Source: Pandoraea horticolens
GTDB lineage: Bacteria > Pseudomonadota > Gammaproteobacteria > Burkholderiales > Burkholderiaceae
NCBI RefSeq assembly: GCF_902459555.1
Contig: NZ_CABPSM010000001.1
Location: 248,001-312,000, forward strand
Length of the DNA: 64,000 nucleotides
Direction: 5' to 3'
The notes under the pieces were generated by a model. The model was not told the origin of the DNA. It ran no database searches and worked only from the letters and a program-made list of their open reading frames with translations. Below are positions 16,103 to 25,184 of the stretch, piece after piece. Made by a program: the position numbers and the translations under genes. The stretch's first letter is position 1. Every line of letters starts with the position of its first letter.

Positions 16103-16513
16103 ATGCGTTCTTCCAAGATCCCTTCCCACGCGCCTCGTACCACTGCCTTGTTGCGTCGTGCGACGCAGGGCCTCGCGCTTGCGACAGTTCTGGGGCTAGC
16201 CGGGCTCTCTCAGGGGGCATGGGCACATGCGCACGCCGTATCGAGCGAGCCCGCCGCACAGGCCACTGTCGAAGCGCCGAAATCGGTGCGTGTCACGTTC
16301 GACTCGGTGCTCGAAGGCGCCCTCTCGAAGCTGAGCGTCGTCGACGCCCAGGGCAAGCCGGTCACGCAGACGAAGTCAGAACTCGACGCCGCGCGCAAGA
16401 CACTCACGCTATCGCTTCCCGCACTGCCTGCGGGCGACTATCAGGTGAACTGGACCGCCGTGGCGAGCGACGGCCATCGGACGCAAGGCCGCTTCAAGTT
16501 CACTGTGAAGTGA
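16103..16513 (+). CDS. copC: CopC-type periplasmic copper-binding protein
   Basis: A 136-residue exported protein (signal peptide ending SQGAWA). The mature N-terminus HAHAVSSEPA supplies the Cu(II)-binding His brace, and SDGHRTQGRFKF near the end supplies the third His. There is no Met-rich Cu(I) loop, so it fits the Cu(II)-only CopC subclass. The start was chosen where the signal peptide begins; upstream in-frame sequence runs through the palindromic control region and is unlikely to be coding. It overlaps copD by 3 nt (TGATG). The 260 bp upstream hold no other gene. Confidence 0.9.
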   Translation: MRSSKIPSHAPRTTALLRRATQGLALATVLGLAGLSQGAWAHAHAVSSEPAAQATVEAPKSVRVTFDSVLEGALSKLSVVDAQGKPVTQTKSELDAARKTLTLSLPALPAGDYQVNWTAVASDGHRTQGRFKFTVK

Positions 16514-17502
16514 TGTCGAGCGATCTGGCCGCCGGGGCGTGGCAACCCGCCACGGCGGGACTGCTGAACCTCGCGCTGGCGCTCGCACTCGGCGTATTGC
16601 TGTTGCGCAGTCCACATGCCGTGCGGCGCAGTCTTACGATGCGCGTGCTGCCCGCGTTTGCCGCCGGGCTTGCCGTGCTCGCGTGGACTGCATACGTCGT
16701 CGCAAGTACCGAGGCGATGACCGGTGGCGACTGGGAAAACACGTCCGCCATGCTCAGCGACGCGTGGCTGGTGCTCACACAGTCGCACTTCGGCCGGATG
16801 CAGTGGGTCGCGGGGCTCGGCGTCGCGCTGCTGTGTGCGGGGGCATGGGCCTGGTACGACGCGCGCCGCCGTCTGCGAGCCGTGCTGCCTATCGCCGACG
16901 ATCCCCGCGACCGGCATCATCGGCGCGAGCATCGTCAGGAGCGTTACGCTCGCACGGTCTACGCCGTCGGGGCCGTCGTGCTGACGCTCGCTCGCGCCGG
17001 CACGGGGCACGCGGCCGATGCGTCGACGCCGTGGCTCGCCATCGGCGTTCATGCGCTGCATGTCGGAGCAGCCGCGTCGTGGGCAGGCGCGTTGCTCGTG
17101 GCCGGATGTGCGATCCCGAGTTGGCGTCATTGGCCGGTCGGTGCGCGCGCCGCCTACGGTGAACGGCTGTCGTCGGTCGCCGCGCTGGCGATGTTCGTGG
17201 CGCTCGTGACGGGAGCGTTCAACGCCTGGCGCATGCTTGGTGAGACGCCCTCGCTGGGGGTCGCCGATCAGAACGCGCCGTATCTGGCGTGGCTGATGAC
17301 GAAGCTCGTGCTTGTGGCCTGTGCCGCGTTGCTCGGGGCCTGGAATCGTTGGCATTTCCTGCCCCGTCTTGCGCTCGATACGGGTGAGACCCCGCTCGAT
17401 ACGACGGCTTTCGCACGCGTCGTCGCCATCGAAGCCCTCGTGCTGGTGATGGTGATGAGTCTGGCTGCGAAACTTGGCACCACGATGCCCCCGGGCGTCT
17501 GA
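16513..17502 (+). CDS. copD: CopD family copper-resistance membrane protein
   Basis: A 329-residue inner-membrane protein with about eight transmembrane helices. Family landmarks are TQSHFGRMQWVAG, HALHVGAAASWAGALLV (conserved His and Trp), SVAALAMFVALVTGAFNAW and YLAWLMTKLVLV. A His/Arg-rich cytoplasmic loop (RDRHHRREHRQER) could bind metal. It is coupled to copC through overlapping stop and start codons. CopCD pairs are thought to import copper or hand it to cuproenzymes; the direction of transport here is not evident. Confidence 0.9.
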   Translation: MSSDLAAGAWQPATAGLLNLALALALGVLLLRSPHAVRRSLTMRVLPAFAAGLAVLAWTAYVVASTEAMTGGDWENTSAMLSDAWLVLTQSHFGRMQWVAGLGVALLCAGAWAWYDARRRLRAVLPIADDPRDRHHRREHRQERYARTVYAVGAVVLTLARAGTGHAADASTPWLAIGVHALHVGAAASWAGALLVAGCAIPSWRHWPVGARAAYGERLSSVAALAMFVALVTGAFNAWRMLGETPSLGVADQNAPYLAWLMTKLVLVACAALLGAWNRWHFLPRLALDTGETPLDTTAFARVVAIEALVLVMVMSLAAKLGTTMPPGV

Positions 17503-17525
17503 TCGAATTCGATAGCAAGAAACGG

Positions 17526-17572
17526 AGCGCAGCGTCGCGCCCCGCTCCCTACACTGAAGGCAACACTTCAGT
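17526..17572 (+). promoter_or_regulatory. Candidate Ada-controlled promoter and 5' hairpin
   Basis: AGCGCA (17526-17531), within AAACGGAGCGCA, resembles the AAAGCGCA Ada box. It sits where the -35 would be, 18 nt before TACACT (17550-17555). A 7-bp inverted repeat ACTGAAG/CTTCAGT (17553-17572) follows, just before the ribosome site. Confidence 0.4.
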
Positions 17573-17590
17573 CATCGGGAGAACACCGTG

Positions 17591-18778
17591 ATGCGTACCG
17601 ACCAAATGACCGCCAAACGTCCGCTTCGCCCCGGCACCGCCACCTCTGGCTCGCGCGATGCGCAGGCCCGGGCAGCGTCTGCCCCGGTCACGCCGCGCTA
17701 TGCGACCGACAACGCCAAGTGGGCGGCGGTCGTTGCCCGCAGCAAGCAGGCAGACGGCGAATTCTTCTACTCCGTGCGCACGACCGGCGTGTATTGCCGC
17801 CCATCGTGCGGGGCGCGGCTCGCACGGCGCGAGAACGTGGCGTTCCATACGGATCGGGCAGCGGCCGAACGGGCGGGCTTTCGTCCGTGCAAGCGCTGCA
17901 AGCCGGATCAGGACGCACTCGACGCTCGGCACGCTGCACTGATTAGCGCCGCGTGCCGGCGTATCGACACGGCCGAGGCGCCTCCACGTCTGGAAACCCT
18001 CGCCGCCGAGGCAAGCCTGAGTCCGCATTATTTCCACCGGCTCTTTCGCGCCGTCACGGGTGTGACGCCTCGCGCCTATGCCAACGCCCGCCGTGCCGAA
18101 CGTGTGCGCAACGCGTTGCCTTCGGCCGAGAGCGTCACGTCGGCGTTCTACGATGCCGGATTCAATTCCAACGGTCGCTTCTACGCGAAAGCCGATGCGT
18201 TGCTCGGCATGAAGCCGGCCGCGTTCCGCGCAGGGGGCAAGGCCGAATCGATTCGCTTCGCCGTGGCGCAGTGCTCGCTCGGCGCACTACTGGTTGCCGC
18301 CACCTCGCGCGGCCTGTGCGACATCTCGTTGGGCGACGAACCCGAGCAGCTCGTGCGGAATTTGCAGGACCGTTTCCCGAAGGCAGAGCTGGTTGGCGCG
18401 GACGCCGAGTTCGAACACTGGGTCGCACAAGTCGTCGGGTTTGTGGAGTCACCGCGCATGGGTCTGTCGTTGCCGCTCGATATACGTGGCACCGCATTTC
18501 AGCAACGCGTCTGGCAAGCGCTTCGGGAAGTCCCCGCAGGTGAAACCGCCAGCTACGCGCAAATCGCCGAGCGCATCGGTTCACCTCGTGCAGTGCGTGC
18601 GGTGGCGCAAGCGTGCGCGTCGAACAAGCTGGCCGTGGCGATTCCGTGTCACCGGATCGTGCGCAACGACGGCGCGCTGTCGGGCTATCGCTGGGGGGTC
18701 GAGCGCAAGCGCGCGCTGCTCGCTCACGAGCGTGGGGAAAGCGGCGAAGCGTCGAACCCGGATAAGGGGGAACTGTGA
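17591..18778 (+). CDS. ada: Ada: bifunctional DNA repair methyltransferase and transcription activator
   Basis: A 395-residue protein. The N-terminal Zn domain has the four Cys ligands (GVYCRPSCGAR and FRPCKRCKP), one of which accepts methyl groups from phosphotriesters. An AraC-type helix-turn-helix follows (SLSPHYFHRLFRAVTGVTPRAY). The C-terminal O6-methylguanine methyltransferase carries the catalytic IPCHRIVRNDG. Length matches typical Ada plus an N-terminal tail. GGGAG precedes the start; a GTG at 17588 adds one residue. It opens a three-gene repair operon with 4-nt overlaps and should be self-induced by methylation damage. Confidence 0.94.
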   Translation: MRTDQMTAKRPLRPGTATSGSRDAQARAASAPVTPRYATDNAKWAAVVARSKQADGEFFYSVRTTGVYCRPSCGARLARRENVAFHTDRAAAERAGFRPCKRCKPDQDALDARHAALISAACRRIDTAEAPPRLETLAAEASLSPHYFHRLFRAVTGVTPRAYANARRAERVRNALPSAESVTSAFYDAGFNSNGRFYAKADALLGMKPAAFRAGGKAESIRFAVAQCSLGALLVAATSRGLCDISLGDEPEQLVRNLQDRFPKAELVGADAEFEHWVAQVVGFVESPRMGLSLPLDIRGTAFQQRVWQALREVPAGETASYAQIAERIGSPRAVRAVAQACASNKLAVAIPCHRIVRNDGALSGYRWGVERKRALLAHERGESGEASNPDKGEL

Positions 18779-19533
18779 ACGCTCGCCCCTCGCCGCTCAC
18801 GTCCCCCGAGTCGGTCAAATCGCTCGATTGGGCCGCACTGGAAGACGAACTCGATCGCTTCGGTGCGACGCGCATTCCCCGTCTGCTGAATGGCAACGAA
18901 TGCGGCGATCTCTGCGCGATGTACGGCGAGACGAACGGGAGAATGAACACTATGCCGACATCGCCCCGCTTTCGCAGCCGTGTCGTGATGGCGCGTCATG
19001 GTTTCGGACAAGGGGAATATCAATACTTCGCCTACCCATTGCCGCCGCTCGTCGCCGAACTGCGCGAAGCGTTCTACGCGCCGCTGCGTGAGATCGCGCA
19101 CCGCTGGCACGCGGCGATGGGCATCGATGTCCGCTACCCGCCCACACACAGCGTCTACCTCGCGCAATGCCATGCGGCCGGGCAGCGCCGCCCCACGCCG
19201 TTGCTGCTGCGTTACGAGGCGGGCGACTACAATTGCTTGCATCAAGACCTCTATGGGGAACACATCTTCCCGTTGCAGGTGGCCATTTTGCTGTCGCAGC
19301 CCGGCGAGGATTTCACGGGCGGCGAATTCGTCCTCACTGAGCAGCGTCCGCGCATGCAGTCGCGTGCCGAAGTGGTGCCGCTCACGCGCGGCGACGCCGT
19401 CGTGTTCGCCGTGCACCACCGTCCGGTGAACGGCACGCGCGGGGTGTATCGCGTGAACATGCGACACGGCGTGAGCCGCGTGCGCAGCGGCCATCGGCAT
19501 ACGCTCGGCGTGATCCTGCACGACGCCACATGA
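18775..19533 (+). CDS. 2OG-Fe(II) oxygenase in the ada-alkB operon
   Basis: A 252-residue protein, distinct from AlkB. The iron site appears as NCLHQDLYGEH (HxD) with a distal His in RVNMRHGVSRVRSGHRH, and an Arg nearby for 2-oxoglutarate. TGGEFVLTEQRPR and GDAVVFAVHHRPV fit the double-stranded beta helix. It starts with GTG overlapping the ada stop, with AAGGGGG upstream, and its end overlaps alkB by 4 nt. The tight coupling argues for a role in alkylation repair or tolerance; substrate unknown. Confidence 0.85.
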   Translation: MNARPSPLTSPESVKSLDWAALEDELDRFGATRIPRLLNGNECGDLCAMYGETNGRMNTMPTSPRFRSRVVMARHGFGQGEYQYFAYPLPPLVAELREAFYAPLREIAHRWHAAMGIDVRYPPTHSVYLAQCHAAGQRRPTPLLLRYEAGDYNCLHQDLYGEHIFPLQVAILLSQPGEDFTGGEFVLTEQRPRMQSRAEVVPLTRGDAVVFAVHHRPVNGTRGVYRVNMRHGVSRVRSGHRHTLGVILHDAT

Positions 19534-20189
19534 CACTCGATCTCTTCGGCAACGCAAACGACAACGCCCGCCACGACAGCCCGCCAGCCGACGAACTCGG
19601 TCCGGGGGCCTTCGTGCTACGGGGGTTTGCGCAGTCGCAACTGACCACGTTGCAGGCCGACATCGATGCGGTCATTGCCCAGGCGCCGTTGCGTCACTGG
19701 CTGACGCCGGGCGGCAAGCGCATGTCGGTCGCCATGACGAATTGCGGGGAAGCAGGCTGGATCAGCGACCGGCAGGGATATCGCTACGGCACGCACGATC
19801 CGCTCTCGAAGCAACCGTGGCCACCGATGCCTGCCTCGTTCGTTGCACTCGCCCGTCACGCCGCCGAGGCGGCCGGTTACCCCGACTTCAGACCCGACGC
19901 CTGCCTCATCAATCGCTACGCGCTGGATGCGCGACTCACGCTGCATCAGGATCGTGACGAACGCGAATTGGGGGCACCCATTGTGTCGGTCTCGCTGGGA
20001 CTGCCCGCGACCTTCCTGTGGGGAGGCCTCCAGCGCAGCGATCGCACACGCCGCGTGCGTCTTGCGCCGGGCGACGTGGTCGTGTGGGGCGGGCCGTCGC
20101 GGCTCGTCTATCACGGCGTTGCGAGCGTCGAAGGCAGCTTCGACGCTCAGGCCGTGCGTTACAACCTCACGTTCCGGCTGGCGCGCTGA
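19530..20189 (+). CDS. alkB: AlkB alkylated DNA repair dioxygenase
   Basis: A 219-residue dioxygenase that removes methyl groups from 1-methyladenine and 3-methylcytosine by oxidative demethylation. Motifs are ACLINRYALDARLTLHQDRDE (HxD iron ligands, shown up to 20 residues as CLINRYALDARLTLHQDRDE), FLWGGLQRSDRT, SRLVYHGV (third His) and the terminal RYNLTFRLAR with the 2OG-binding Arg. Start and length are typical. It is third in the ada operon through an ATGA overlap. Confidence 0.94.
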   Translation: MTLDLFGNANDNARHDSPPADELGPGAFVLRGFAQSQLTTLQADIDAVIAQAPLRHWLTPGGKRMSVAMTNCGEAGWISDRQGYRYGTHDPLSKQPWPPMPASFVALARHAAEAAGYPDFRPDACLINRYALDARLTLHQDRDERELGAPIVSVSLGLPATFLWGGLQRSDRTRRVRLAPGDVVVWGGPSRLVYHGVASVEGSFDAQAVRYNLTFRLAR

Positions 20190-20228
20190 TCGTTCTCGCG
20201 AGCGGCGCGCACCGCCGTCGTGCTGCGC

Positions 20229-20849
20229 TCAATACCCGACCGTGAAACGCGCGCGCGGGTGCTGATTCTTCTCGAGTTCGTCGACCAGCGCGATAGCGTA
20301 GTCTTCCATCGAAATCCAGCTCTTGCCGTTGGCGTCGACCAGCAGGCCGTCGCCACCCACGCGGAACTTGCCCGTGCGCTCCCCCGGCTCGAACAACGCC
20401 GATGGCGACAGGAACGTCCAGTTCAGCGGCGAGTCTTTCGGCTCGGCGCGCAGCACTTGCAGAAAGACGCGGCCGGCGCTGGCTTCCGGCTTATAGGCCT
20501 CGGGAAATTCCGGCGTGTCGATGAGCGCCTTGCCCGGCGCGATTTCCAGACTGCCCGCACCGCCCACCACGAGCAGACGCGGCACGCTCGCGTGCTTCAC
20601 CGCGTCGATAAGCTTGGCCGCATCCATCGACGCGAAACGACCGGCGCTGATCACGGCGTCGTGACCGGCGAGCAGCGGCGCGAGCGCCGCCGGGTTCGCC
20701 GCGTCCCCCTTGACGACGGCGAGACCCGCCTCGGCTTCGACCCGCTCAGGGTTCCGGGCAATTCCAGTGACGGTGTGACCACGTTGCAGCAACTCGGCGG
20801 CAACGCGCGTACCCACGCGGCCGGTAATACCAATCAAGGCGACTTTCAT
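20229..20849 (-). CDS. NAD(P)-binding oxidoreductase (atypical SDR, YwnB-like)
   Basis: A 206-residue Rossmann-fold protein. MKVALIGITGRVGTRVAAEL carries the GxxGxxG nucleotide loop; ARNPERV, HDAVISAGRF and PRLLVVGGAGSLEI are typical NAD(P)H-binding family segments. Members act as flavin/quinone reductases or are uncharacterised. GGAG precedes the start. It lies 49 nt downstream of the DsbA-like gene on the same strand and is divergent, as part of that unit, from the LysR gene at 21742. Confidence 0.85.
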   Translation of the reverse strand: MKVALIGITGRVGTRVAAELLQRGHTVTGIARNPERVEAEAGLAVVKGDAANPAALAPLLAGHDAVISAGRFASMDAAKLIDAVKHASVPRLLVVGGAGSLEIAPGKALIDTPEFPEAYKPEASAGRVFLQVLRAEPKDSPLNWTFLSPSALFEPGERTGKFRVGGDGLLVDANGKSWISMEDYAIALVDELEKNQHPRARFTVGY

Positions 20850-20898
20850 CAGGAATCTCCTGGAGGTGAGGGGGAATTCGGAATAAGGGGTGGAACGC

Positions 20899-21615
20899 TC
20901 AGCGCGCGCAGCCGTCGGGACCGCATTGCGGCAACACGCCCGCGTCGCCCTCGTTAGACGCCTTCATCTGCGCCGCCAGCAAACGCTCGCGCAGCGCATC
21001 GCGCCAGGCATCGGGTTGTGCCAGATAGCGGCCCGGTTCGAGCCGTTCGATCTGGCCGCCGATCTCGAGCGCGAAGGTCGGGAAGCCGCTGCCGCCCACC
21101 CGGGTGAGCCACGCACGGCTGTCGCGGAAATGCCGCATGAGCGCGGCCGCATCCTGTGCGTCGAAGGCGTTGGCGAAGGCGTCCCGGTCAAGGCCGAGAT
21201 CTGCCGCGATACCGACGAGCACGTCGCGATCGGCGATACGCTTGCCGTCGACGTAATGGGCGCGCTGCAACGCGGCGAACATGTCGAGGCCACGCCCGGT
21301 CAGCGCCTGGGCAGCCAGCACGGCCGCCGTGGGCGGTGCGGAGTCGAACACGGCGGTGCCGTCGCGCAGCAGCCCTTCGAAATAAGCGTCGCCGAACGGC
21401 TGACCGGTGAGCGCTGCAATGCGATGGTCGTGCGGCACGACGTAGTTGCGAAGCTGCGGTGTGACGGGTTGCGCGTTCGGGCCGGCCATCATGCCGCCGC
21501 CGTGAAACACGACGTCGAGGCCCGCCACGTCGCGTGCCGCACGCACCAACGGCGCGGCGGCGTAGCACCAGCCGCACAGCGGATCGGCGATGTAATGCAA
21601 CGTTGCCTGAGTCAT
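20899..21615 (-). CDS. DsbA-family thioredoxin-fold protein (FrnE/2-hydroxychromene isomerase-like)
   Basis: A 238-residue cytoplasmic protein without a signal peptide. The active-site CGWC is in YIADPLCGWCYAAAPLVRAA, and the inserted helical domain (GKRIADRDVLVGIAADLGLD) and cis-Pro segment GGSGFPTFAL are characteristic. A C-terminal pair CGPDGC may add redox chemistry. The start at 21615 follows AGGA; a longer start at 21672 is less likely. It is probably controlled by the adjacent divergent LysR. Confidence 0.88.
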   Translation of the reverse strand: MTQATLHYIADPLCGWCYAAAPLVRAARDVAGLDVVFHGGGMMAGPNAQPVTPQLRNYVVPHDHRIAALTGQPFGDAYFEGLLRDGTAVFDSAPPTAAVLAAQALTGRGLDMFAALQRAHYVDGKRIADRDVLVGIAADLGLDRDAFANAFDAQDAAALMRHFRDSRAWLTRVGGSGFPTFALEIGGQIERLEPGRYLAQPDAWRDALRERLLAAQMKASNEGDAGVLPQCGPDGCAR

Positions 21616-21741
21616 TTCGGTATGTCCTGTGGGGTGCAGTGCCGTCGTTCGACGGCGTCTTATGAATGTCATCGTAGTCGCGTCAGTCGCTCAAAAAAAG
21701 CCCATAATGACGATCACTTTGTTGCATCGATCGAGCAAATC

Positions 21742-22671
21742 ATGGACCGTCTGACAGCAATGCGTGTCTTTACCGAAGTGGCCGAACGCGGCTCACTCAC
21801 GGCAGCGGCGCAGCGGCTGGACATGTCGCGGGCGATGGTCTCGCGATATCTGGCGGAACTCGAAGCGTGGCTCGGCACGCGGTTGCTGCACCGGACCACG
21901 CGCGCAGTGAGCCTTACCGACGCCGGTAACGATGCGCTGCCGCGCTGCCGCGAAATGCTCGGGATCGCCGACGATCTGGCGGGCGCCTCGCACGCCGACA
22001 GCACGCCGCGCGGTCTGCTTCGCGTAGCTTGCAGCACCTCGCTTGGTCAGGCGTTTCTCGCCTCAGCCGTCACGCGTTTCATCGTTCGGCACCCAGGGGT
22101 GGCCATCGATCTCGTGGTGGCAGACCGCACCGTCGATCTGGTGGACGAGCGCATCGATCTGGCGATTCGCGTGACCAACGAACCCTCGCCCGGTCTCATC
22201 GCGCGACGCCTCGCCACATGCCACTCGGTGATCTGCGCCGCACCGTCGTATCTCCAGCGTCATGGCACGCCGGAGCGCGCGGAAGACCTCGCGCTGCACA
22301 ACTGTCTGACGTACACCTACTTCGGCAAGAGCCTCTGGCAGTTCACGTACAACGGCACGCCGCTCGGCGTGCCCGTCGGCGGCAATCTGTCGGCCAATGA
22401 AGTGAACGTGGTCTTCGCCGCCACACTGGCAGGCGCAGGCATCTCCATGCAGCCCGTCTATGCGGTGCTGCCGCATCTGCGCGACGGCACCCTGAAAGCC
22501 CTGCTGCCCGACTACGTGCCGCGCGAGATGACCGTCTACGGCGTATACATGTCGCGCAAGCAAATGCCGAGCGCTCTGCGCGCGTTGCTCGACGATCTGA
22601 TCGAACAGTTCCGCACGGGGCTGTTCGAGGACACCGGCTACCCCGGGCGTCAAGCCGCGCCATCCGCCTGA
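21742..22671 (+). CDS. LysR family transcriptional regulator
   Basis: A 309-residue regulator. The winged helix-turn-helix is MRVFTEVAERGSLTAAAQRL-DMSRAMVSRYLAELE, followed by an effector domain of the CrgA type (RGLLRVACSTSLGQAFLASA, RRLATCHSVICAAPSYL). The start was placed at the Met opening MDRLTAMRVF, as in this subfamily. It is divergent from the DsbA-like/reductase pair with a 126-bp gap, so these are the likely targets. Confidence 0.9.
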   Translation: MDRLTAMRVFTEVAERGSLTAAAQRLDMSRAMVSRYLAELEAWLGTRLLHRTTRAVSLTDAGNDALPRCREMLGIADDLAGASHADSTPRGLLRVACSTSLGQAFLASAVTRFIVRHPGVAIDLVVADRTVDLVDERIDLAIRVTNEPSPGLIARRLATCHSVICAAPSYLQRHGTPERAEDLALHNCLTYTYFGKSLWQFTYNGTPLGVPVGGNLSANEVNVVFAATLAGAGISMQPVYAVLPHLRDGTLKALLPDYVPREMTVYGVYMSRKQMPSALRALLDDLIEQFRTGLFEDTGYPGRQAAPSA

Positions 22672-22696
22672 AGCGCCTCGCAGCGTTTCGTCTGTC

Positions 22697-22717
22697 GTGA
22701 CGCCATCGCGGCGTCAC
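22697..22717. repeat. 8-bp inverted repeat between LysR gene and phospholipase gene
   Basis: GTGACGCC / GGCGTCAC with a 5-nt loop lies 26 nt after the LysR stop. There is no T-tract; it may be a Rho-assisted 3' end or an operator for the downstream gene. Confidence 0.4.
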
Positions 22718-22879
22718 CGAATTGTCACACTCCCCGCGTAAAAACGTCGTCTGCCTCGCCCGCTCCGGCAAGCTGACGACGCCGTTCCCGTACGTCGACG
22801 TCAGCCCCTGCCAACCGGTTGCGGATGCTCGCGCGCGCCTGACCGAGCGCCGCTGCCCGATACGCCAATCAAGGACATC

Positions 22880-24598
22880 ATGACGAACGACGCCACGCCC
22901 CACCCCCACAAGCCCGCTCTGGATGCCGATCTCGCACACGACGACAATCCGTCGGACCCGTCGCGTCGCCGTCTGCTTCAGGGCCTGGCCGCCATCGGTG
23001 CCGCCGGTGCGGCAGGCGCCACCACGGCATTGACCGGCTGTGCCGCCGAAGGCGGCGCCGGCGCCCCGACGGCGGTGGCCGCAGGCGGCACGTTCGACGC
23101 GCAGCTCAAGGCCAACATCAAGACGGTCGTCGTCATCTATCTCGAGAACCGCAGCTTCAACAATCTGTTCGCCGATTTCCCCGGTGTGGAGAAGCCGCTC
23201 TCGAAGGTCGCCGCGTCGGCCTACACGCAGCTCGATCGCGACGGCAAAACGCCGATGCCGCTGCTGCCGCCGTTCTTCGACGGCGTGGTGCCGCGCGCAC
23301 AGACCCTCGGCGGGAAGAAGTACCACATCACCGAAAAGGACATCGCGCGTCAGCCGAACGCGCCGTTCATGCTCAAGGACATCGAGGGCCAGTTGCTGCC
23401 GACATCGGTCATCACGCGTGACCTGTGGCACCTGTTCTGGCAGAACCAGATGCAGATCAACGACGGCGCGAACAACCAGTTCGCCGCATGGGCCGATTCG
23501 GGCGGTCTGGTGATGGGCTACTACGGCGAGACCGCCAAGACGCTCGACATGTACAAGATCGCGCAGCAGTACACGATGTGCGACAACTTCTTCATGGGGG
23601 CATTCGGCGGCTCGTTCCTGAATCACCAGTTCCTGATTTCGGGTCGCCCGCCCGTGTATCCGAACGCGGCGCAGAGCCCCGCCAAGGACAAGATCGCCGT
23701 GCTGGCCGATGGACCGCAAGGTGTGCGTCTCGCCGTGGCCCCCGACTCACCCGCATCGGCCGCCGACGGCAAGCCGAAGTTCGTGCGCGACGGCGCCATC
23801 ACGCCCGACAACTTCGCGGTGAACACGATGATGCCGGCTTACCAGCCGTCGCCGATCAAGCCGGCGGCGTCGGGCGACAAGCGTCTGGCCGATCCGTCGA
23901 ACCCCGCTACGCTGCCGCCTCAGACGTTCGCCACTATCGGCGACCTGCTCTCGACGAAGGGCGTGTCGTGGGCATGGTATGCGGGCGCGTGGCAATCGGC
24001 GCTCGATCACAAGGGCGGCGCAGACAGACCGAACTTCCAGTACCACCATCAGCCGTTCAACTACTTCGCACAGTTCGCGCCGGGCACGGCCGCCCGTGAA
24101 GCGCATCTGCGCGATGGTGGCGAAGGCGACAGCCCGATCGCGAACAAATTCATCGCCGACGCCATCGCCGGCAAGCTGCCGGCCGTCACGTTCTACAAGC
24201 CGCAAGGCAACCTGAACCAGCACGCCGGTTATTCGGATGTGGAGTCGGGCGACCAGCACGTGGCGAACGTGCTCGCGCACCTGATGAAAGCGCCGCAGTG
24301 GCAGAACATGCTGGTTGTGATCACGTACGACGAGAACGGCGGCTGGTGGGATCACGTCGCGCCGCCGAAGGGGGATCGCTGGGGTCCGGGCTCGCGCGTG
24401 CCAGCGCTCGTGGTCTCGCCGTTCGCCAAGCGCGGCAATGTCGATCACACGTTCTACGACACCACGTCGATCCTGCGCTTCGTCACGCGTTTGCACGATC
24501 TGCCGACGCTCGAAGGCATCGCTCATCGCAACGCGGCTTTCGTCGCACGCGGCGCGATGCCGCCGGGCGATCTCACGAAGACGCTGACGTTCGCGTGA
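22880..24598 (+). CDS. Tat-exported phospholipase C / AcpA-type acid phosphatase
   Basis: A 572-residue phosphoesterase-family enzyme. The N-terminus has a Tat motif (DPSRRRLLQGLAAIGAAG) and a lipobox-like LTGC, so it may be a Tat-exported lipoprotein. The catalytic start IKTVVVIYLENRSFNNLF carries the ENRSF motif of PLC and AcpA enzymes, and metal-site segments include TYDENGGWWDHVAPP and GSRVPALVVSPFAK. It releases phosphate from phospholipids or phosphomonoesters outside the inner membrane. It is single and followed by a strong terminator. No Pho box was evident upstream. Confidence 0.9.
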   Translation: MTNDATPHPHKPALDADLAHDDNPSDPSRRRLLQGLAAIGAAGAAGATTALTGCAAEGGAGAPTAVAAGGTFDAQLKANIKTVVVIYLENRSFNNLFADFPGVEKPLSKVAASAYTQLDRDGKTPMPLLPPFFDGVVPRAQTLGGKKYHITEKDIARQPNAPFMLKDIEGQLLPTSVITRDLWHLFWQNQMQINDGANNQFAAWADSGGLVMGYYGETAKTLDMYKIAQQYTMCDNFFMGAFGGSFLNHQFLISGRPPVYPNAAQSPAKDKIAVLADGPQGVRLAVAPDSPASAADGKPKFVRDGAITPDNFAVNTMMPAYQPSPIKPAASGDKRLADPSNPATLPPQTFATIGDLLSTKGVSWAWYAGAWQSALDHKGGADRPNFQYHHQPFNYFAQFAPGTAAREAHLRDGGEGDSPIANKFIADAIAGKLPAVTFYKPQGNLNQHAGYSDVESGDQHVANVLAHLMKAPQWQNMLVVITYDENGGWWDHVAPPKGDRWGPGSRVPALVVSPFAKRGNVDHTFYDTTSILRFVTRLHDLPTLEGIAHRNAAFVARGAMPPGDLTKTLTFA

Positions 24599-24633
24599 GC
24601 AAGCGATCGGCTTAGGCGAGAACACATAAGGAA

Positions 24634-24663
24634 AAGGGCACCTGCGGGTGCCCTTGCTTTTTT
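24634..24663 (+). terminator. Intrinsic terminator of the phospholipase gene
   Basis: AAGGGCACC / GGTGCCCTT, 9 bp perfect, with loop TGCG, followed by GC and seven T. Confidence 0.95.
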
Positions 24664-24690
24664 GGGGTGGCGCAACGCGCGGGGTGAGCG

Positions 24691-25146
24691 TCACTCAAGC
24701 GCGTCGAGTTCGTCCGAGCGCAACAACAGTTTGTCGAGCAGACGCTCGTACACGCGCATTTCGTCGTCTGTCAGCGCTTCGAACAACCGGTCGTAATGCG
24801 CGCGCGCCGCTTCTATCACCACACGCCACACACGCTCGCCTTCCGGCGTGAGCGCCACCTTGACCGCGCGACCGTCGTGCTCGTCCGGCCCGCGACGCAC
24901 CAGCCCGCGCGAGACCAGACCATCCGCTCCCCGGCTCGCCTGACTCTTGTCGAGATTCGCCCGGCGCGCCAGCTCGGAATTCGACAACGCCCCCGCCGTG
25001 CCCACGGCGGCGAGCACGCGAGACTCGGCCAGACTCAACTGCGCCGCATCGGCATACGACTGCGCGATACGCTTGTCGTGCTGCTTCATTAGACGGTGCA
25101 TCTTGTACGTCAGGAACTGATCGAGCAATTTGTGGGCTGGCCGCAT
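24691..25146 (-). CDS. MarR family transcriptional regulator
   Basis: A 151-residue winged-helix repressor. The recognition region is LSNSELARRANLDKSQASRGADGL, quoted only in part for length, and the wing is RRGPDEHDGRAVKVALTPEG with the conserved Asp-Arg pair. The start at 25146 follows AGGGGAAAA; an earlier Met at 25206 would begin inside an operator. It is divergent from the FAD monooxygenase gene, with two matching palindromes in the gap, so autorepression and control of that operon are likely. Confidence 0.9.
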   Translation of the reverse strand: MRPAHKLLDQFLTYKMHRLMKQHDKRIAQSYADAAQLSLAESRVLAAVGTAGALSNSELARRANLDKSQASRGADGLVSRGLVRRGPDEHDGRAVKVALTPEGERVWRVVIEAARAHYDRLFEALTDDEMRVYERLLDKLLLRSDELDALE

Positions 25147-25184
25147 TTCAGTGTTTTCCCCTAGACGAAATGGGTCGATATTTT

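Noticed and set aside
22697-22760. Pho box before the phospholipase gene
   Set aside because: A TTGTCACA half-site is present but no properly spaced second repeat follows.
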